Shown here piece after piece: positions 9,073 to 18,579 of a stretch of DNA of 64,000 bases; position 1 is the first letter of the stretch; every line of letters begins with the position of its first letter. Made by a program: the position numbers and the translations under genes. The DNA is from Bradyrhizobium macuxiense. Its GTDB lineage: Bacteria; Pseudomonadota; Alphaproteobacteria; Rhizobiales; Xanthobacteraceae. The notes beneath the pieces were generated by a model, which had not been told where the DNA came from, searched no databases, and saw only the letters and a list, made by a program, of their open reading frames with translations. The stretch covers positions 109,429-173,428 of the forward strand of contig NZ_LNCU01000041.1 in the NCBI RefSeq assembly GCF_001542415.1. Reading direction: 5' to 3'.

Positions 9073-9411
9073 CTATCGCCACATCCAGTTCTCGCCCCAA
9101 TCGCCCTTCCAGCCGGCAAGCCGGCCCTTGCGGAACTGCAGATAGAGACGGTCATGGTGTGGGAATAGCCCGCTGCCGCCGATATCGCGGAAGGTCAGGA
9201 AGACCTCCTCGCCGGGCCGACCGCTGACACGGGTGAAGGGCGTGCCGAGCGCGCGCTGGGCTTGGTCGACGCCCATGCCGAACACCAGCGGCGTGTTGTT
9301 CGACAGCGTTGCGGTGAACGAGGACGCCGAGCCGCCGAATGGCGGTAGCTTCTGCGCGCTGGCAGCCGTGGTGCCGGCGGCCAGCAGCAGGGCGATGACG
9401 ACCGTCTTCAC
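9073..9411 (-). CDS. Small exported protein of unknown function
   Basis: 112 residues. A clear Sec signal peptide (VVIALLLAAGTTAASA) is followed by a compact domain that ends in KGDWGENWMWR. No family is recognised. The gene start overlaps the stop of the upstream alpha/beta hydrolase by 4 bp (ATGA), so the two are translationally coupled. The aromatic C-terminus is the most distinctive feature. Confidence 0.75.
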   Translation of the reverse strand: MKTVVIALLLAAGTTAASAQKLPPFGGSASSFTATLSNNTPLVFGMGVDQAQRALGTPFTRVSGRPGEEVFLTFRDIGGSGLFPHHDRLYLQFRKGRLAGWKGDWGENWMWR

Positions 9412-10196
9412 GAGGCGGCCTTTCCCCGCGCGCCGGCCTCAAGCTCATCCAGGAATGGCCGCACGGCATCGATGAACGCCTGCGGCTGGTCGATGTTGAC
9501 GGCGTGGCCGGCGTTCGGGATCACCACCTTGCCCGCGCCCGGGATTTTCGCCGCCATGTAGTCGGAGGCGGCCAGGAACGGCGTATCGTCGGCGCCGACC
9601 ACGACCAGCGACGGCACCTTGATATCGGGCAGCGATTCGATCACCCGCGCATCGCGTTGCGCCAGCATGCCGCGGGCGGCGCGCGCCAGGCCCTTGGCGT
9701 CGCGATGCGTCACGGATGAGCGCTCGGCGCTCAGCGACTTCAAGACTTCGAGCCCTTCGCGATCAAACCGGTCGCCGGTGTCGCGGGCACGCTTGTTCCA
9801 GACCTCGCGGGCGTCATCCTTCTTGAAGCCCGGGCCGGTGTCGATGATCAGGAGCGCGCGCACCCGTTCGGGGTGGGCGCGATGGAAAGCGAGCGACATG
9901 TAGCCGCCGAGCGACAGGCCTCCCACGATCGCGTTGTCGGCGCCGACGGCGTCGAGCAGGCCGGCGATGTCGCCGACCGTCAGGGCTTCGCTGTAGCTTG
10001 CGGGATCGTCGGGATAGTCCGATTGTCCGTGGCCGCGCATGTCCCACAGCACGAGCTTGTGGTGTTTCGAGAGCGCCGCGATCTGGCCCTGCCACATCGC
10101 CGACGTCGACGAATAGCCGTGGGTGAGGATCAGCGGTGGGCCGCTGCCGTAAACCTCATAGTGGATGTTGACCCCGTCGCGATTGAGCTTTGGCAT
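9408..10196 (-). CDS. Alpha/beta hydrolase
   Basis: A 262-residue alpha/beta-hydrolase-fold protein. The oxyanion region is ILTHGYSS and the nucleophile elbow GGLSLGG near residue 96; the acid lies in VVVGADDTPF and the histidine in IPNAGHAVNIDQP. The triad is therefore intact. The N-terminus MPKLNRDGVNIHYEVYGSG begins at 10196 as in close families; an upstream ATG at 10217 would add seven residues. Substrate unknown (3-oxoadipate enol-lactonase-like proteins look similar). It is coupled to the small exported protein downstream. Confidence 0.88.
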   Translation of the reverse strand: MPKLNRDGVNIHYEVYGSGPPLILTHGYSSTSAMWQGQIAALSKHHKLVLWDMRGHGQSDYPDDPASYSEALTVGDIAGLLDAVGADNAIVGGLSLGGYMSLAFHRAHPERVRALLIIDTGPGFKKDDAREVWNKRARDTGDRFDREGLEVLKSLSAERSSVTHRDAKGLARAARGMLAQRDARVIESLPDIKVPSLVVVGADDTPFLAASDYMAAKIPGAGKVVIPNAGHAVNIDQPQAFIDAVRPFLDELEAGARGKAAS

Positions 10197-10503
10197 TCTG
10201 GCTTCCCAATTTTCCAACCCCTGGCGATCCTAGCGCGATCCATTTGCCGTTGAGAAATGCGCAGACGGCAGAGGATGCCAGCAACTTGGCGCGTCATTGT
10301 TGAGGTCGACGCGACAAATCCCTGCCGCATCGCACAATCGGTTGTTTCGGAACTTATTCTTTTCGAACGGTTCCAAATTGGATTGCCTCCTGCCGGTAAC
10401 CGGATCATTGTCTCGGCAACTGTCGCTTACCCGGTGGGCGCCAGCCAAGACCCAACAGTGAGATGCCGCCGTAAGCGGCTTCATACACCGGAAGGGGAGA
10501 GAG

Positions 10504-10995
10504 ATGCCTAATCTCAATATCAACGGGCGGAATATGTCCGTCGAAGCGGCGAACGATACACCGCTGCTCTGGGTCATCCGCGAGCAACTGCAGATGACCG
10601 GCACCAAATTCGGTTGCGGCGCGGGCCTCTGTGGCGCCTGCACGGTCCATCTCAACGGCGAAGCAGTGCGGTCTTGCCAGACCTCGCTTGCCGACGCCGT
10701 CGGCAAGAAGATCACCACCATCGAAGGGCTCTCCGCCAAGGGCGATCATCCCTTGCAGAAGGCCTGGATCGCCGAGCAAGTGCCGCAATGCGGTTACTGC
10801 CAGTCCGGGCAGATCATGCAGGCGGCGGCGCTGCTGTCGAAGAACACCAACCCGACAAAAGAGGAAGTGGTCGCGCATATGGACGGCAATCTCTGCCGTT
10901 GCATGACTTACTCACGAATCCAGAAGGCGATCATGCGGGCTGCGTCGGACATGCGCACCGCATCGGCCACCGGAAGCGAGCGGAGGGCCACATGA
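10504..10995 (+). CDS. iorA: Isoquinoline 1-oxidoreductase-type 2Fe-2S subunit
   Basis: A 163-residue small subunit of a molybdenum hydroxylase. A plant-type ferredoxin cluster motif ([17 protein letters not shown]) is followed by the second cluster domain, with CGYCQSGQ and NLCRCMTY. These two 2Fe-2S clusters pass electrons out of the Mo site. An RBS (ggaaggggagag) lies just before the ATG. Its end overlaps the start of the large subunit gene by 4 bp, so the subunits are coupled. No FAD subunit is present, which fits the IorAB type. Confidence 0.93.
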   Translation: MPNLNINGRNMSVEAANDTPLLWVIREQLQMTGTKFGCGAGLCGACTVHLNGEAVRSCQTSLADAVGKKITTIEGLSAKGDHPLQKAWIAEQVPQCGYCQSGQIMQAAALLSKNTNPTKEEVVAHMDGNLCRCMTYSRIQKAIMRAASDMRTASATGSERRAT

Positions 10996-13277
10996 ATAGC
11001 CACGTGAAGATTCCGCAAAGCACATCCGCCGACCTCAGCCGCCGTTCCTTCCTCGTCGGCACCGCTGCGACCGGTCTCGTGCTCGGCTACGCCGCCGTTC
11101 CCGGCATCGATCATGCGCTTGCCGCGGCACCGGCGCATTTCGAGCCGACCGTCTGGTACTCGATCGCGCCCGATGGGCTTGTCACCGTGACCTGCGGCAA
11201 GGCCGACATGGGCCAGCATATCGCCTCGACCATGGCGCAGATCGTGGCCGAGGAGCTCGGCGCGAACTGGAGGGATATGCGGGTCCAGCTCGCCTCCAAC
11301 GATCCGAAGTTCAACGACCCCGTACTGGGCGCGCAGATCACCGGCGGCAGCTGGTCGACGATGATGAACTTCGATGCGATGAGCCGCGCCGGTGCCGCCG
11401 GCCGCATCGCATTGACCGAAGCGGCAGCAGGCGCGATGGGCGTTCCGGCCAGCGAGCTGGTGGTCCGCGATTCCGTGATCAGCCATCCGAAGTCGAAGAA
11501 GTCGATGTCGTTTGCCGATGTGGTCAAGGGCGGCAAGGCGACCAAGACCTTCACGGCTGACGATCTCAAGGCGATCACGCTGAAGACGCCCGATCAATAT
11601 ACGAAGATCGGCGTCTCGGTGCCGCAGATCGACATCCCCTACAAGACCAACGGCACCGCGAAGTACGGCATCGACGTCATGCTGCCCGGCATGGTGTACG
11701 GCGCGCTGGTCACTCCGCCGGTACGCTACGGCGCCACGGTGAAATCGGTCGACGACTCCGCGGCCAAGAAGGTGCCCGGCTTTATCAAGGCCGTCACGCT
11801 GGACGACAAGACCACCACCACGACCGGTTGGGTGGTCGCGGTCGCGAACACCTACGCCAATGCCCGCAAGGCGGCGGAGGCGCTCAAGATCGACTATGAC
11901 GGCGGTCCGAACGCGAAGCTGTCCAGCGAGTCGTTGCTGACTGAAGCCAAGCGGCTGCAGGGCTTGAGCGACTCCGGCCAGTTCTTCGTCAAGGACGGCG
12001 ATCCGGACGCGACCTATGGCTCGGCGGCCAAGGTGATGGAGGCGGAATACACCACCAACATCAACATCCACTGCCCGATGGAGCCGATGAACGCCACGGC
12101 CGAGTTCAAGGGCGACATCCTGCATATCTATTCCGGCAACCAGTTCGCGACACGCTCCGGCGCGATCGCCGCGGGCGCGGCCGGGATCGATCCGAAGTAT
12201 GTCGTGATGCACCAGATGTGGCTGGGCGGCGGCTTCGGCCGGCGTCTCGACGCCGACATGATGGTGCCTGCGGTGCAGGCGGCGAAGGCCGTCGGCAAGC
12301 CGGTCAAGGTGATCTACTCGCGCGAGAACGACATGACGATGGATTTCTCGCGTCCGCTCACCTACCAGAAGATCAAGGCCGGCATGGACGGCGACGGCAA
12401 GCTCATCGCGCTGAGCCACGACGTGGTCTCGGCCTGGCCGACCGCGCGGTGGGGAATCCCCGATTTCCTGTCGCCCTCGGTCGACAAGAAGGGGCCGCTC
12501 GACGCCTTCACTGTCAACGGTGCGGACTTCTTCTACACCGTGCCCAACCACTATGTGCGGGCGATCAAGAACGAGATGGCGCACAACGCCACCCCGTCCG
12601 GTCAGCTCCGCTCGGTGGCCCCGGGTTGGACTTTCTGGGCGGTCGAAAGCATGATCGACGAGATCGCGCATGCGACCGGCAAGGATCCGGCCCTGTTCCG
12701 GGTCGAACTGCTTGACGGCAAGGGCAAGAACGACGGCGGCGCACAGCGGCTGCGTAACACGCTGCTGGCAGCGATGGGTCTTGCCGGCTACGGCACCAAG
12801 AAGCTGCCGAAGGGTGAGGGCATGGGCGTTGCCTGCGTGTCGTCGCAGGAGCGCGCCACCGCCAGCTGGACCGCCTGTGTCGCCCACGTCGCGGTCGCGC
12901 CGTCGGGCGAGGTGACGGTGAAGAAGCTGACGGTCGCAACCGACGTCGGCACGCAGGTCAATCCCGACGGCATCCGGGCCCAGGTCGAGGGCGCGGCGCT
13001 GTGGGGCATGTCGCTTGCGCTGTTCGAGAAGGCGACGTTGAAGGACGGCGGCATCGAGCAGACCAACTTCGACAGCTACACCCCGTTGCGGATGAGCCAG
13101 CTGCCGGAGGTCGCGGTCAACGTCATCGCCAATGGCGAAAAGGCGACCGGCGTCGGCGAGCCCGCGGTGACGGTGGTGGCGCCGGCGATCGGCAACGCCG
13201 TCTTCAACGCGGTCGGTGCCCGCGTTCGTAGCCTGCCGATCTCCGCCGAGGCGGTGAAGGGGGCGATGAAGGCGTAA
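10992..13277 (+). CDS. iorB: Isoquinoline 1-oxidoreductase-type molybdopterin subunit
   Basis: The 761-residue catalytic subunit of the xanthine-dehydrogenase superfamily, binding molybdopterin-cytosine dinucleotide. The N-terminus has a twin-arginine signal ([14 protein letters not shown]), so the complex is probably exported folded to the periplasm with its small subunit. Typical motifs include GKADMGQHI, the [10 protein letters not shown] stretch and GVGEPAVT near the C-terminus, where the active-site glutamate lies. The true aldehyde or N-heterocycle substrate cannot be read from sequence. An electron acceptor (cytochrome c) is not encoded nearby. A strong terminator follows. Confidence 0.93.
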   Translation: MNSHVKIPQSTSADLSRRSFLVGTAATGLVLGYAAVPGIDHALAAAPAHFEPTVWYSIAPDGLVTVTCGKADMGQHIASTMAQIVAEELGANWRDMRVQLASNDPKFNDPVLGAQITGGSWSTMMNFDAMSRAGAAGRIALTEAAAGAMGVPASELVVRDSVISHPKSKKSMSFADVVKGGKATKTFTADDLKAITLKTPDQYTKIGVSVPQIDIPYKTNGTAKYGIDVMLPGMVYGALVTPPVRYGATVKSVDDSAAKKVPGFIKAVTLDDKTTTTTGWVVAVANTYANARKAAEALKIDYDGGPNAKLSSESLLTEAKRLQGLSDSGQFFVKDGDPDATYGSAAKVMEAEYTTNINIHCPMEPMNATAEFKGDILHIYSGNQFATRSGAIAAGAAGIDPKYVVMHQMWLGGGFGRRLDADMMVPAVQAAKAVGKPVKVIYSRENDMTMDFSRPLTYQKIKAGMDGDGKLIALSHDVVSAWPTARWGIPDFLSPSVDKKGPLDAFTVNGADFFYTVPNHYVRAIKNEMAHNATPSGQLRSVAPGWTFWAVESMIDEIAHATGKDPALFRVELLDGKGKNDGGAQRLRNTLLAAMGLAGYGTKKLPKGEGMGVACVSSQERATASWTACVAHVAVAPSGEVTVKKLTVATDVGTQVNPDGIRAQVEGAALWGMSLALFEKATLKDGGIEQTNFDSYTPLRMSQLPEVAVNVIANGEKATGVGEPAVTVVAPAIGNAVFNAVGARVRSLPISAEAVKGAMKA

Positions 13278-13302
13278 GGAGCTTTCGCCATCCAAAAAAG
13301 AT

Positions 13303-13331
13303 AATCCGCCGAGGAGCCCCCTCGGCGGATT
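13303..13331 (+). terminator. Terminator after iorAB
   Basis: A 12-base perfect stem (AATCCGCCGAGG / CCTCGGCGGATT) with a 5-base loop is followed by TTCC. An A-run (aaaaaag) just upstream would give a T-run on the other strand, so it may act in both directions. Confidence 0.85.
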
Positions 13332-13486
13332 TTCCTTGTCCGGCCGCGCTGATTCTGCTGCCGGAATCTGCGGCTCTTCAAATTGTATCCATTCCGCTCA
13401 ATCGCCGTTCAGCATCCCCATTAAGCCGGAGGGAACCCCTCACAGGTTAAGCGTTGGCCGTCGGTCGTTACCGCGACGGGGATTCC

Positions 13487-14581
13487 ATGACTGCCTTAAT
13501 GAACAAGACTTCGAAGCGCCGCCTGCTGCTGGCGTCTGACAGAAGCGATCAGAGCAACGAGCTCGCCAGCATCCTGCGGTCGGTGGGAGAGGTCGATACC
13601 ATCCCGACCTCGGAAATTCCCGAGCAGCCCGCCCGCGATCTCTCCGGCATTGTGGTCGACATCAACCTGCGTTCGCCGGAAAGCGTGCAGCTCGTCCGCG
13701 CCAAGCTGCAGGGCGAGGCCTATCGCGAGATGCCGCGGCTGTTCGTGCTGGCGGACGCGCTGCATCATGCCTCGATGCAGGCCTGGGCGCTCGGCGCCAC
13801 CGACACGATCTCGCGGCCGTTCGATGCGCGCGGCATCCTGCAGCGCATCCGCGCCGCATTTCCCGACAACAGCGGCTACGACGAGACCGATCGCGGCAAG
13901 GCGCTCAACCGCGGCGTCGAGGCTGCGCATGCGGTGATGGTCAAGATGTTCGAGCGGATGCGCGCCGGCGAGCCGCTGAAGTTCGACGACATCGTCGCAG
14001 CCGAGAACAAGATCATCAAGGCGATCAAGCACAACTCGCTGCGCGAATGGCTGACCACCGTCGGCTGCCATCACCATGAGACCTATCGCCACTGCCTGTT
14101 CGTGACCGGCTTTGCCGTGGCGTTCGCCCAGCATCTCGGCATGCGCGAGGACGATCAGCGGCGGCTCGCTCGCGCCGCTTTGCTGCACGATGTCGGCAAG
14201 GCGTTCGTCCCGGTGGCGCTGCTCGACAAGCCGGGCGCGCTGACGGTCGAGGAAATGGCCGAGATGCGCGAACATCCGCGCCGCGGCTATGAGGCGTTGT
14301 CCGCGCAGGGCGGCTTCCCGCCGGAAATGCTCGACGTGATCCTGCATCACCACGAATTCCTCGATGGCACCGGCTACCCCAACGGCCTCAGCGGCAACCA
14401 GATCAGCGACATCGTCCGCGTCACCACGATCGTCGACGTCTATGCTGCGCTGGTGGAGAAGCGCGCATATCGGCTGCAGTTCACCCACGCCAAGGCGTTC
14501 TCCATGATGGAGGACATGAGCGGCAAGCTCGACCAGCAGCTGCTGCAGGCGTTCCGCCCGGTGGCGTTCGGGCATTATTGA
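13487..14581 (+). CDS. HD-GYP domain phosphodiesterase with receiver-like N-terminus
   Basis: 364 residues. The N-terminal 120 residues look like a degenerate response-regulator receiver (SGIVVDINLRSPESVQLVRAK, LFVLADALHH). The C-terminal half is a full HD-GYP domain, with HHHETYRHCLF, ARAALLHDVGK, the paired HHH of LDVILHHHEFL, and DGTGYPNGLSG. HD-GYP proteins usually degrade cyclic di-GMP. Start chosen at 13487 (MTALMNKTSK); 33 bases of open frame upstream lack support. Because the receiver lacks an obvious DD pair, control by phosphorylation is uncertain. It stands alone. Confidence 0.87.
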   Translation: MTALMNKTSKRRLLLASDRSDQSNELASILRSVGEVDTIPTSEIPEQPARDLSGIVVDINLRSPESVQLVRAKLQGEAYREMPRLFVLADALHHASMQAWALGATDTISRPFDARGILQRIRAAFPDNSGYDETDRGKALNRGVEAAHAVMVKMFERMRAGEPLKFDDIVAAENKIIKAIKHNSLREWLTTVGCHHHETYRHCLFVTGFAVAFAQHLGMREDDQRRLARAALLHDVGKAFVPVALLDKPGALTVEEMAEMREHPRRGYEALSAQGGFPPEMLDVILHHHEFLDGTGYPNGLSGNQISDIVRVTTIVDVYAALVEKRAYRLQFTHAKAFSMMEDMSGKLDQQLLQAFRPVAFGHY

Positions 14582-14593
14582 GCCGCCAAGATC

Positions 14594-14687
14594 CTCGCGT
14601 CATTGCGAGCGGAGCGAAGCGATCCATCGCTCGACATGCGCGGTGAGATGGATTGCTTCGTCGCTTCGCTCCTCGCAATGACGCGAG
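14594..14687. repeat. 94-bp inverted-repeat element, family A
   Basis: Ends are perfect 16-base inverted copies, ctcgcgtcattgcgag and ctcgcaatgacgcgag. Inside, further matching arms (gcgaagcgatccat and atggattgcttcgtcgc) extend the hairpin. A second copy lies at 17829-17910 and a half copy at 16116-16135, so three occur within 3.3 kb. Confidence 0.92.
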
Positions 14688-14787
14688 TGGCGAGGTACTT
14701 AGCCATTCAACGCAAGTCGCTGTCCTTACCTCCGCCTAGATTCCGGCGATCATCGGCGCGACCAAGGCGCAGGCGGCGAGGACCACC

Positions 14788-16077
14788 ATGGATACGACAG
14801 CGGCCGGGAATCTCGACATTCCCGCGGATATTGCGGCCACTCTCGTCGATCCGGTGGCCTATGCCGACCATCGCATCCACGACAGCTATCGCTGGCTGCG
14901 CGCCAACAATCCGCTCGGCATCGCAAGGCCGGAGCGGTTCGATCCGTTCTGGGTGGTGACCAAGCACGCGCATATCCAGGCGATCAGCCGGCAGAACGAA
15001 CTGTTCCACAACGCCGACCGCCCGACCACGCTGACGAACCAGGCGGTCGAGGAGCGCGTCCGCAAGATCACCGGCGGGCCCAATCTGGTGCGCTCGCTGG
15101 TGCAGATGGATGCGCCCGACCATCCGAAATACCGCGCACTGACGCAGGGCTGGTTCATGCCGGCCAATCTCGGGAAGTTCGAAGCCCGCGTTCGCGAGAT
15201 CGCGCGGGCCACGGTGCAGCGCATGCTCGACAAGGGCGGCGCCTGCGATTTCGTCGAGGACGTCGCGCTCGGCTATCCCCTGCATGTCATCATGGAGATC
15301 CTCGGCGTGCCGGAGGCGGACGAGCCGCGCATGCTCAAGTTGACGCAGGAGTTGTTCGGTCCGCAGGATCCCGACACGGCGCGCAGCCGCGAGTCGCTGA
15401 GCGCGGAGCTGTTCTCCGCGATGATGCAGGCGGTGGTCGCAGACTTCTCGGCCTATTTCCGCAAGATCACCGAGGATCGCCGCCGCAACCCGCGCGACGA
15501 TCTCGCCACCGTCATCGCCAACGCGAAGATCGGCGGCGACTACATGCCCGAGCACGATCAGACCAGCTACTACATGATCGTCGCCACCGCTGGGCACGAC
15601 ACCACCTCGTCCTCGACCGCCGGTGCGATCTGGGCGCTGGCCGAGGACCCGGCCGAGTTCGCCAAGGTGAAGGCCAATCCGGAGCTGATCCCGGGTCTGG
15701 TCGACGAGGCGATCCGCTGGATGACGCCGGTCAAGCATTTCATGCGCTCGGCGACGGCGGATACCGAACTCGGCGGCCGCAGAATCGCGAAGGGCGACTG
15801 GCTGATGCTGTGCTACGCCTCGGGCAATCGCGACGAGGAGGTGTTCGAGGATCCCTATCGCTTCCGCAGCGACCGCAAGCCCAACCGCCACGTCGCCTTC
15901 GGCTACGGCGCGCATCTCTGTCTCGGCCAGTATCTGGCCAAGCTCGAGATGCGCATCCTGTTCGAGGAGCTGCTGCCGCGGCTGAAATCGCTCTCGCTCG
16001 ACGGCGAGGTGAAGATGACGCAGGCCTACTTCGTGAATGGGCCGAAGAAGCTGCCGATCCGGTTCGAGGTGAATTGA
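14788..16077 (+). CDS. Cytochrome P450
   Basis: A 429-residue soluble class I bacterial P450. The I-helix oxygen-activation motif is AGHDTTSSS, the K-helix pair begins at EAIRWMTPVKHFMR, and the haem-thiolate loop is FGYGAHLCLGQ, with the cysteine ligand intact. Length fits soluble CYPs. Related proteins act on terpenes, steroid side chains or fatty acids; the neighbouring acyl-CoA ligase suggests an acid substrate, but this is inference. No ferredoxin or reductase gene is adjacent, so electrons must come from elsewhere. Confidence 0.93.
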   Translation: MDTTAAGNLDIPADIAATLVDPVAYADHRIHDSYRWLRANNPLGIARPERFDPFWVVTKHAHIQAISRQNELFHNADRPTTLTNQAVEERVRKITGGPNLVRSLVQMDAPDHPKYRALTQGWFMPANLGKFEARVREIARATVQRMLDKGGACDFVEDVALGYPLHVIMEILGVPEADEPRMLKLTQELFGPQDPDTARSRESLSAELFSAMMQAVVADFSAYFRKITEDRRRNPRDDLATVIANAKIGGDYMPEHDQTSYYMIVATAGHDTTSSSTAGAIWALAEDPAEFAKVKANPELIPGLVDEAIRWMTPVKHFMRSATADTELGGRRIAKGDWLMLCYASGNRDEEVFEDPYRFRSDRKPNRHVAFGYGAHLCLGQYLAKLEMRILFEELLPRLKSLSLDGEVKMTQAYFVNGPKKLPIRFEVN

Positions 16078-16115
16078 GAACTCTCGTCCCCGCTGAGGTG
16101 GGCAAGGTGAAGCGC

Positions 16116-16135
16116 CTTCGCTCCTCGCAATGACG
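16116..16135. repeat. Half copy of repeat family A
   Basis: cttcgctcctcgcaatgacg matches the right half of the 94-bp element at 14594-14687. The left half is absent, leaving a solo arm between the P450 and the convergent ligase gene. Confidence 0.8.
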
Positions 16136-16147
16136 GCAGCAGGGAGC

Positions 16148-17728
16148 TCACTCCAGCATCTTCCGCAGTTCCGCCTTCGCTACCTTCTCCAGCGTCGAGC
16201 GCGGCATGTCGTCGACGAAGCGGATTTCCCGGGGCACCTTGAAGTCGGCGAGACCGGAGCGGCAGGCGGCCATGACGTTGTCGTGCAGGTCGGCGGGCAA
16301 TGCGGCGACACCGGCGTGCGGAATGATGAAGACGACCGGCACTTCGTCCAGCATCGGGTGCTTCTTCGCCACCACCGCCGCCTCGCGCACGCCCGGCACC
16401 ACCGCGATCACCTGCTCGATTTCGGATGCGGCGACATTCTCGCCGCCGACCTTCAACATGTCCTTTGAGCGGTCGCCGAACTTGATGTAGCCGCGCTCGA
16501 GCATCGTGACGCGGTCGCCGGTGATGAAATAGCCGTGCTCGTCGAAGCTCTCGCGCGTCGCCTTCTCGTTGTGCAGATATTCTGCGAACAGCGACAGGCC
16601 GGGAATGCCTTTGATCAGCAGGTTGCCGGTCTCGCCGACGCCGGTCGGCGTGCCGTCGTCATTGGTGATGCGGATCTCGTATTCCGGTGCGGCGCGGCCG
16701 ATCGACATCGGCGTGTTGGGCTGATCAACCTCGCCGATGATGCCGTGGGTGATGGTCTCGGTCATGCCCCACCAGCCGATGATCTTGACGCCGAACACCG
16801 CGAATGGCGGCGGCTCGTTCACCGCGGTGCCCCAGAGCCGGAATTTGTGGTTCTTCGGGATCTCGTGCTCCAGCAGCGCCTTCATGCAGAACGGGATCGT
16901 CGAGGTCCAGGTGCTGCCGTGTTCGAGCGCCACCGGCCAGAAGCGGCTGGCGGAGAAGCGCGGCTGGATCACGCAGGTGCCGCCGACCCACAGCGTCGAC
17001 AGCATCGAATAGGCCAACGCGTTGGTGTGGAACAGCGGCAGGTAGGTCTGGTGCACGTCAAAGGCATGCAGGTCCTGATGCGCCGCGTTGATCTTGGCGC
17101 CCCAAAGGGCGTTCGCATGCGTCCACAGCACCGCCTTCGGGCGCGATGTCGTGCCGGAGGTGTATTGCACGCTGCACGGCGCGAGCGGATCGATTGCGCG
17201 TCGCGGCCGGTCGGCGCTGTCGGCAAACAGCGATTCGAAGCGGTCACCGCCCGTTGGTGCCTGGGCCGGCGGTTGTCCCGCGTCGTGCGCGGTCACGGCG
17301 ATCCAGCGCAGGCTCTTGCAGTTGGCTGATACCAGTTCGGCATAGGCCGGCTGGGTGATCGCGGCGACCGCGCCGCAATGATCGGCGAAATATTCGATCT
17401 CGGCCGCGGCCGAGCGGGTGTTCGTGGTGACGGCAATGGCGCCGAGTTCGACGCAGGCGAACCACGACATGACCGCCTCGATGCAATTGTCGAGATGGAT
17501 CAGGACGTAGTCACCCTGCCTGATGCCGCGCTTCGCAAGACCGGCTGCGAGCGCGCCGACGCGCTCATGGAATTCGCCGTAGGTCCAGCGCCGTGCCGGC
17601 GCGTCGAACGGTGCCCAGATCAGGAACGGGTGATCGCGGCGCACCTGGGCGCGCATCCCGAGCAGCCACGGCACGTCGAGCCCCGCAAACGGTCCTACGA
17701 CGCCCGGCGCTGCTTTTGCATTGGTCAT
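16148..17728 (-). CDS. Acyl-CoA synthetase (AMP-binding ligase)
   Basis: A 526-residue member of the ANL superfamily that activates a carboxylic acid to its CoA thioester via an acyl-AMP. The P-loop-like A3 motif is QYTSGTTSRPKAV, the A5-type motif is WGMTETI, and the A8/A10 region runs through GDRVTMLERGYIKFGDRSKDM then KVGGENVAASEIE. The C-terminal domain is complete. The substrate is unknown; CaiC- and fatty-acid-ligase-like proteins look alike. It converges on the P450 and is followed in the same direction by a VOC gene upstream at 18338, so the two could share a transcript. Confidence 0.92.
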   Translation of the reverse strand: MTNAKAAPGVVGPFAGLDVPWLLGMRAQVRRDHPFLIWAPFDAPARRWTYGEFHERVGALAAGLAKRGIRQGDYVLIHLDNCIEAVMSWFACVELGAIAVTTNTRSAAAEIEYFADHCGAVAAITQPAYAELVSANCKSLRWIAVTAHDAGQPPAQAPTGGDRFESLFADSADRPRRAIDPLAPCSVQYTSGTTSRPKAVLWTHANALWGAKINAAHQDLHAFDVHQTYLPLFHTNALAYSMLSTLWVGGTCVIQPRFSASRFWPVALEHGSTWTSTIPFCMKALLEHEIPKNHKFRLWGTAVNEPPPFAVFGVKIIGWWGMTETITHGIIGEVDQPNTPMSIGRAAPEYEIRITNDDGTPTGVGETGNLLIKGIPGLSLFAEYLHNEKATRESFDEHGYFITGDRVTMLERGYIKFGDRSKDMLKVGGENVAASEIEQVIAVVPGVREAAVVAKKHPMLDEVPVVFIIPHAGVAALPADLHDNVMAACRSGLADFKVPREIRFVDDMPRSTLEKVAKAELRKMLE

Positions 17729-17828
17729 GTGTCCTCCCGCGTCGCTTCAGCGGCTGCTTGCTTGTTGTCGGGCCTTTGTGCCACCGCTTGCGGTGGGGAG
17801 CAAATCGGAGTTTGGCGTCGTCTTTCCG

Positions 17829-17910
17829 CGTCATTGCGAGCGGAGCGAAGCAATCCATACCTTCCACGGGAGGCGTGGATTGCTTCGTCGCTACGCTCCT
17901 CGCAATGACG
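17829..17910. repeat. Inverted-repeat element, family A
   Basis: 82 bp bounded by cgtcattgcgag and ctcgcaatgacg, with inner arms gaagcaatccat/tggattgcttc. It is closely related to the element at 14594-14687. It lies between the VOC gene stop and the start of the ligase gene. Confidence 0.92.
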
Positions 17911-17918
17911 TGGAGAGG

Positions 17919-18338
17919 TCAGCCCGCGTTTCCCTCATACGACGAAATCTCGATCAGGCTGCCGTCGGGATCTCGGCAGTAGACCGAGTGCAGCGTGCCG
18001 CGTGCGCCCTGCTTGGCCACCGGACCTTCCTCGATCGCAACGCCATTGGCCTTGAGATGCGCGACCACCTCCTCGGGCGTGCTCGCGGTAAGGAAGCACA
18101 GATCGTCGCTGCCGGCGGTCTCGTGATCGGCGGTGAACCAATCGACCTTGTCGGCGTCTTGCGGCCGCACGTTGATCTTCTGGTTGCCGAACACCAGCGA
18201 GGTCCGCGGTGTCTTGCCCTGGCCGGGATCGAACACCTTCGCCTCCATGCCGAGGATCTTGCTGTACCAGACAACCGAGCGCGCGACATCGGCGACATTG
18301 ATCACGATGTGGTCGAGCGCATTCACCTTGACGGACAT
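17919..18338 (-). CDS. VOC family (glyoxalase-fold) protein
   Basis: 139 residues covering one vicinal-oxygen-chelate unit pair: ALDHIVINVADVARSVVWYSKILGM at the N-terminus and SVYCRDPDGSLIEISSY near the C-terminus. His and Glu in these blocks are probable metal ligands. Possible roles include dioxygenase, isomerase or lyase chemistry; none can be chosen. It resembles the VOC protein at 60945-61337 (shared LVFG-QK-NVR and DLCF segments), so the two are paralogues. Confidence 0.88.
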   Translation of the reverse strand: MSVKVNALDHIVINVADVARSVVWYSKILGMEAKVFDPGQGKTPRTSLVFGNQKINVRPQDADKVDWFTADHETAGSDDLCFLTASTPEEVVAHLKANGVAIEEGPVAKQGARGTLHSVYCRDPDGSLIEISSYEGNAG

Positions 18339-18357
18339 GATTGATCCCTTCGGTCCA

Positions 18358-18435
18358 GAGCGTTTTCGAGCGAAGTGGACGCCGGTTCGCCTGAAGAAAA
18401 CGCGTCAAAACAAGAATTCAGAGCGTCGGTTCTGA
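18358..18435. repeat. Dispersed repeat, family B, copy 1
   Basis: About 78 bases beginning gagcgttttcgagcga and containing gaagaaaacgcgtcaaaaca match a second copy at 25299-25376, with only scattered changes. It lies just upstream of the VOC gene start. Confidence 0.88.
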
Positions 18436-18579
18436 TGCCGTCAGAGCTGAAGCTTAGCCTTTCGTCGCGGTCGGAGTGTCGCACTGGTCGCTTCCGGCTT
18501 TGTTTGTTAGAATCGCCGCGCGAGTAATTCAACAGAAACGGGCAGGGAGCCAAACCCTGCCGCATCGGGAGGCAACTTC

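Noticed and set aside
10908..13295. 795-codon minus-strand frame opposite iorB
   Set aside because: Shadow of a high-GC coding gene; Arg/His/Asp-rich sequence with no domain signature, whereas the plus strand has clear molybdenum hydroxylase motifs.
17935..18408. Minus-strand ORFs beginning TRFLQANRRP (also near 25349, TRFLHANRRP)
   Set aside because: The shared start is the translation of dispersed repeat family B, not a gene family.
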